Source of the DNA: an uncultured Collinsella sp.
Lineage (GTDB): Bacteria > Actinomycetota > Coriobacteriia > Coriobacteriales > Coriobacteriaceae
Direction: 5' to 3'
NCBI GenBank assembly: GCA_902491415.1
Contig: CABUHP010000063.1
Location: 1 to 8,252 of the forward strand
Length of the DNA: 8,252 bases
The position numbers were made by a program, and so were the translations under genes. Below, in pieces: positions 7,147-8,252 of this stretch (its first letter is position 1; every line of letters begins with the position of its first letter). Below the pieces are notes generated by a model. The model did not search any database and was not told the origin of the DNA. It was given only the letters and a program-made list of their open reading frames with translations.

Positions 7147-7854
7147 TTAGCGCTTCTTCTTGTTCTTTTTCTGCTTGCGCTTGGTCTCCTGGGGCTTGTC
7201 GCCCTGTTTGGCTTCGGCAGCGGCCTTTTCTGCCTTCATCTTCTTGCGCTTGGTCTCGATGCGGAGTTTTTTGTTGATGCGCGCCTTGAGGAAGGGACCG
7301 AACTGCTCGGCATCGCCGCGGACAAAGGTGTCCTTAGGGATCGTCACGCCCTGGTCGGCGAACATGGCCACAAAGATGCGCTCGCCGTCGAGTACGTGGT
7401 CGAGCTTGTCAAACGGGAAGAACTGCGACTTGCCGCTCTTGCCCCAAACCATCAGGCCGTCCTCGTTGGCGGCGACGCGGCGATAGCGGCCACCCATGGA
7501 CTCGTCGGCCTCGACGGCGTCGATAAAGTCGCGGGCGAGCGTGTGGTGCAGGTTCTTGCTCCACCAGGCCAAAAAGGCGCCGAACACGATCAGCACGACG
7601 CCAAACTTGGTCCAGTTGCCGCCGGCCAGCAGCATGCCGATGCCGATGAGCGCGGCAATTGCCGCGGCGACATACAGCGAGCCGCGACGCCTGGGCGAGG
7701 CGACCAGACGGGCGAAGTCGGTGACCAGGTCGTTTTCGTACTGGTACTCGTTGAGGTACAGGATGCCGTCGTCGGCTGCGGCCTGCGCCTCGAGCGCGAC
7801 CTCGACCTGGTCGGCTGCTTCGGAGGGAACGAGGTTGCTCTCTGCGTCTGCCAT
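7147..7854 (-). CDS. YcxB-like two-TM membrane protein with Lys-rich C-terminal tail
   Basis: A 235-residue protein. Residues 1-30 are acidic and Ala-rich, followed by an ILYLNEYQYENDLV segment (31-44). A hydrophobic hairpin follows (about 58-77 and 84-98), with a basic PRRRG (54-58) before it. The C-terminal half, with YRRVAANEDGLMVWGKSG (124-141), FFPFDKLDHV (145-154) and IPKDTF (172-177), resembles the YcxB-like family. In that family two TM helices precede a small cytoplasmic beta domain of unknown function. From about 195 to the end the protein is dominated by Lys/Arg, with Ala, Glu and Gln. ATG 7854 has AGGAG about 10 bases upstream and an AAGAG closer in. It lies 144 bases upstream of the kinase operon on the same strand and diverges from dnaX. 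The YcxB assignment is from pattern memory; no activity can be inferred. Confidence 0.8.
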   Translation of the reverse strand: MADAESNLVPSEAADQVEVALEAQAAADDGILYLNEYQYENDLVTDFARLVASPRRRGSLYVAAAIAALIGIGMLLAGGNWTKFGVVLIVFGAFLAWWSKNLHHTLARDFIDAVEADESMGGRYRRVAANEDGLMVWGKSGKSQFFPFDKLDHVLDGERIFVAMFADQGVTIPKDTFVRGDAEQFGPFLKARINKKLRIETKRKKMKAEKAAAEAKQGDKPQETKRKQKKNKKKR

Positions 7855-7969
7855 GCTCTTTGGACTCCTATCGCGGCGGGCTCGCCGTACGGGTTATTAT
7901 GGATGCAGTATGCCGTGCGACCGCATGGCCGCCGCGGCAACAAGACTCAGTATACCCGGGGGAGCACCC
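7855..7969. promoter_or_regulatory. Divergent intergenic region between the YcxB-like gene and dnaX
   Basis: This 115-base gap must hold both promoters or leaders. Its only AT-rich patch is TTATTATGG (7894-7902), which offers TATTAT as a -10 toward dnaX and CATAAT as a -10 toward the YcxB-like gene. Neither has a good -35 at normal spacing. A GCCGCGGC palindrome (7931-7938) lies in the dnaX leader. No SRP RNA or tRNA is visible here. Confidence 0.3.
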
Positions 7970-8252
7970 ATGGAATCGTTGTACCGAAAGTATCGCCCGC
8001 TCACCTTCGACTCCGTGGTGGGCCAGCAGCATATCGTCTCGACGCTCGAGCACGCCATCACCGAGGGGCGCCTGTCCCACGCCTACCTGTTCTGCGGACC
8101 GCGCGGCACGGGCAAGACCACCATGGCGCGCATTCTGGCCAAGGCGCTGCTGTGTCGCAACGCCGAGGCAGCGCGCGCCGAGGGTGCAAGCGGCTGCATG
8201 CCCGACGGTACTTGCGAGGAGTGCGAGCTCATTGCCGAGGGCAACCACCCCG
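7970..8252 (+). CDS. dnaX: DNA polymerase III subunit gamma/tau, N-terminal part (runs off right edge)
   Basis: The first 94 codons of the clamp-loader ATPase are present. ATG 7970 follows SD GGGGGAG (7958-7964) by 5 bases. The opening YRKYRP (5-10), F13, VVGQ (16-19), the SHAYLFCGPRGTGKTT stretch (36-51) with the Walker A lysine K49, and the following ARILAKALLC (53-62) are diagnostic of DnaX. Cysteines C62, C76, C82 and C85 form the zinc module. The spacing (13, 5 and 2 residues between them) is looser than the compact pattern familiar from E. coli. The protein loads the beta sliding clamp during chromosome replication. It is divergent from the rest of the window and functionally unrelated to the envelope operon. 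The Walker B region, sensor motifs and any frameshift site for gamma production are outside the window. Confidence 0.96.
   Translation, partial: MESLYRKYRPLTFDSVVGQQHIVSTLEHAITEGRLSHAYLFCGPRGTGKTTMARILAKALLCRNAEAARAEGASGCMPDGTCEECELIAEGNHP

Noticed and set aside
7855..7969. SRP (4.5S/scr) RNA upstream of dnaX, as in some Gram-positives
   Set aside because: The gap is short and lacks the conserved GGAAG/GCAG apical loop sequence of SRP RNA.

Overview
The window is GC-rich and compact, with short intergenic gaps. It reads as a chromosomal segment of a high-GC actinobacterium. The pairing of a DUF3662-type FhaA with FhaB, a PstP-like PP2C phosphatase, a SEDS protein and a PbpA-like class B PBP is the actinobacterial growth/division signalling locus (pstP-rodA-pbpA-pkn-fha of mycobacteria). 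The unusual kinase and the SEDS-PBP fusion make Coriobacteriia (Collinsella-like) my best guess; that placement is inference.

Layout. Positions 1-7002 carry five minus-strand genes that read as one operon, transcribed right to left. The order is a membrane Ser/Thr kinase (5149-7002), FhaA (4142-5152), FhaB (3719-4135), PP2C phosphatase (1923-3722), then one continuous frame (1906 down past the left edge) encoding a SEDS glycosyltransferase fused to the start of a class B penicillin-binding protein. Junctions are 4-base overlaps (GTGA, ATGA) or gaps of 6 and 16 bases, and each downstream gene has its Shine-Dalgarno inside or against the end of the gene before it. A 144-base gap (7003-7146) holds a plausible extended -10 promoter for the operon. 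Upstream lies a YcxB-like two-TM protein on the minus strand (7147-7854). It is divergent from dnaX, whose first 94 codons occupy 7970-8252 on the plus strand.

How the genes work together. The kinase would phosphorylate threonines on envelope-synthesis proteins, the two FHA proteins would bind phosphothreonine and recruit partners, and the phosphatase would reset the system. The SEDS-PBP protein would polymerise and cross-link peptidoglycan. Relative to the textbook PknB locus three things stand out. The kinase has no PASTA domain but a polytopic membrane region of about ten segments and a non-RD catalytic loop (HLD). The glycan polymerase and the transpeptidase are one polypeptide. The phosphatase has an extra N-terminal extension of about 210 acidic/Ala-Pro-rich residues. 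No RNA genes, mobile elements, CRISPR arrays or long repeats were found.
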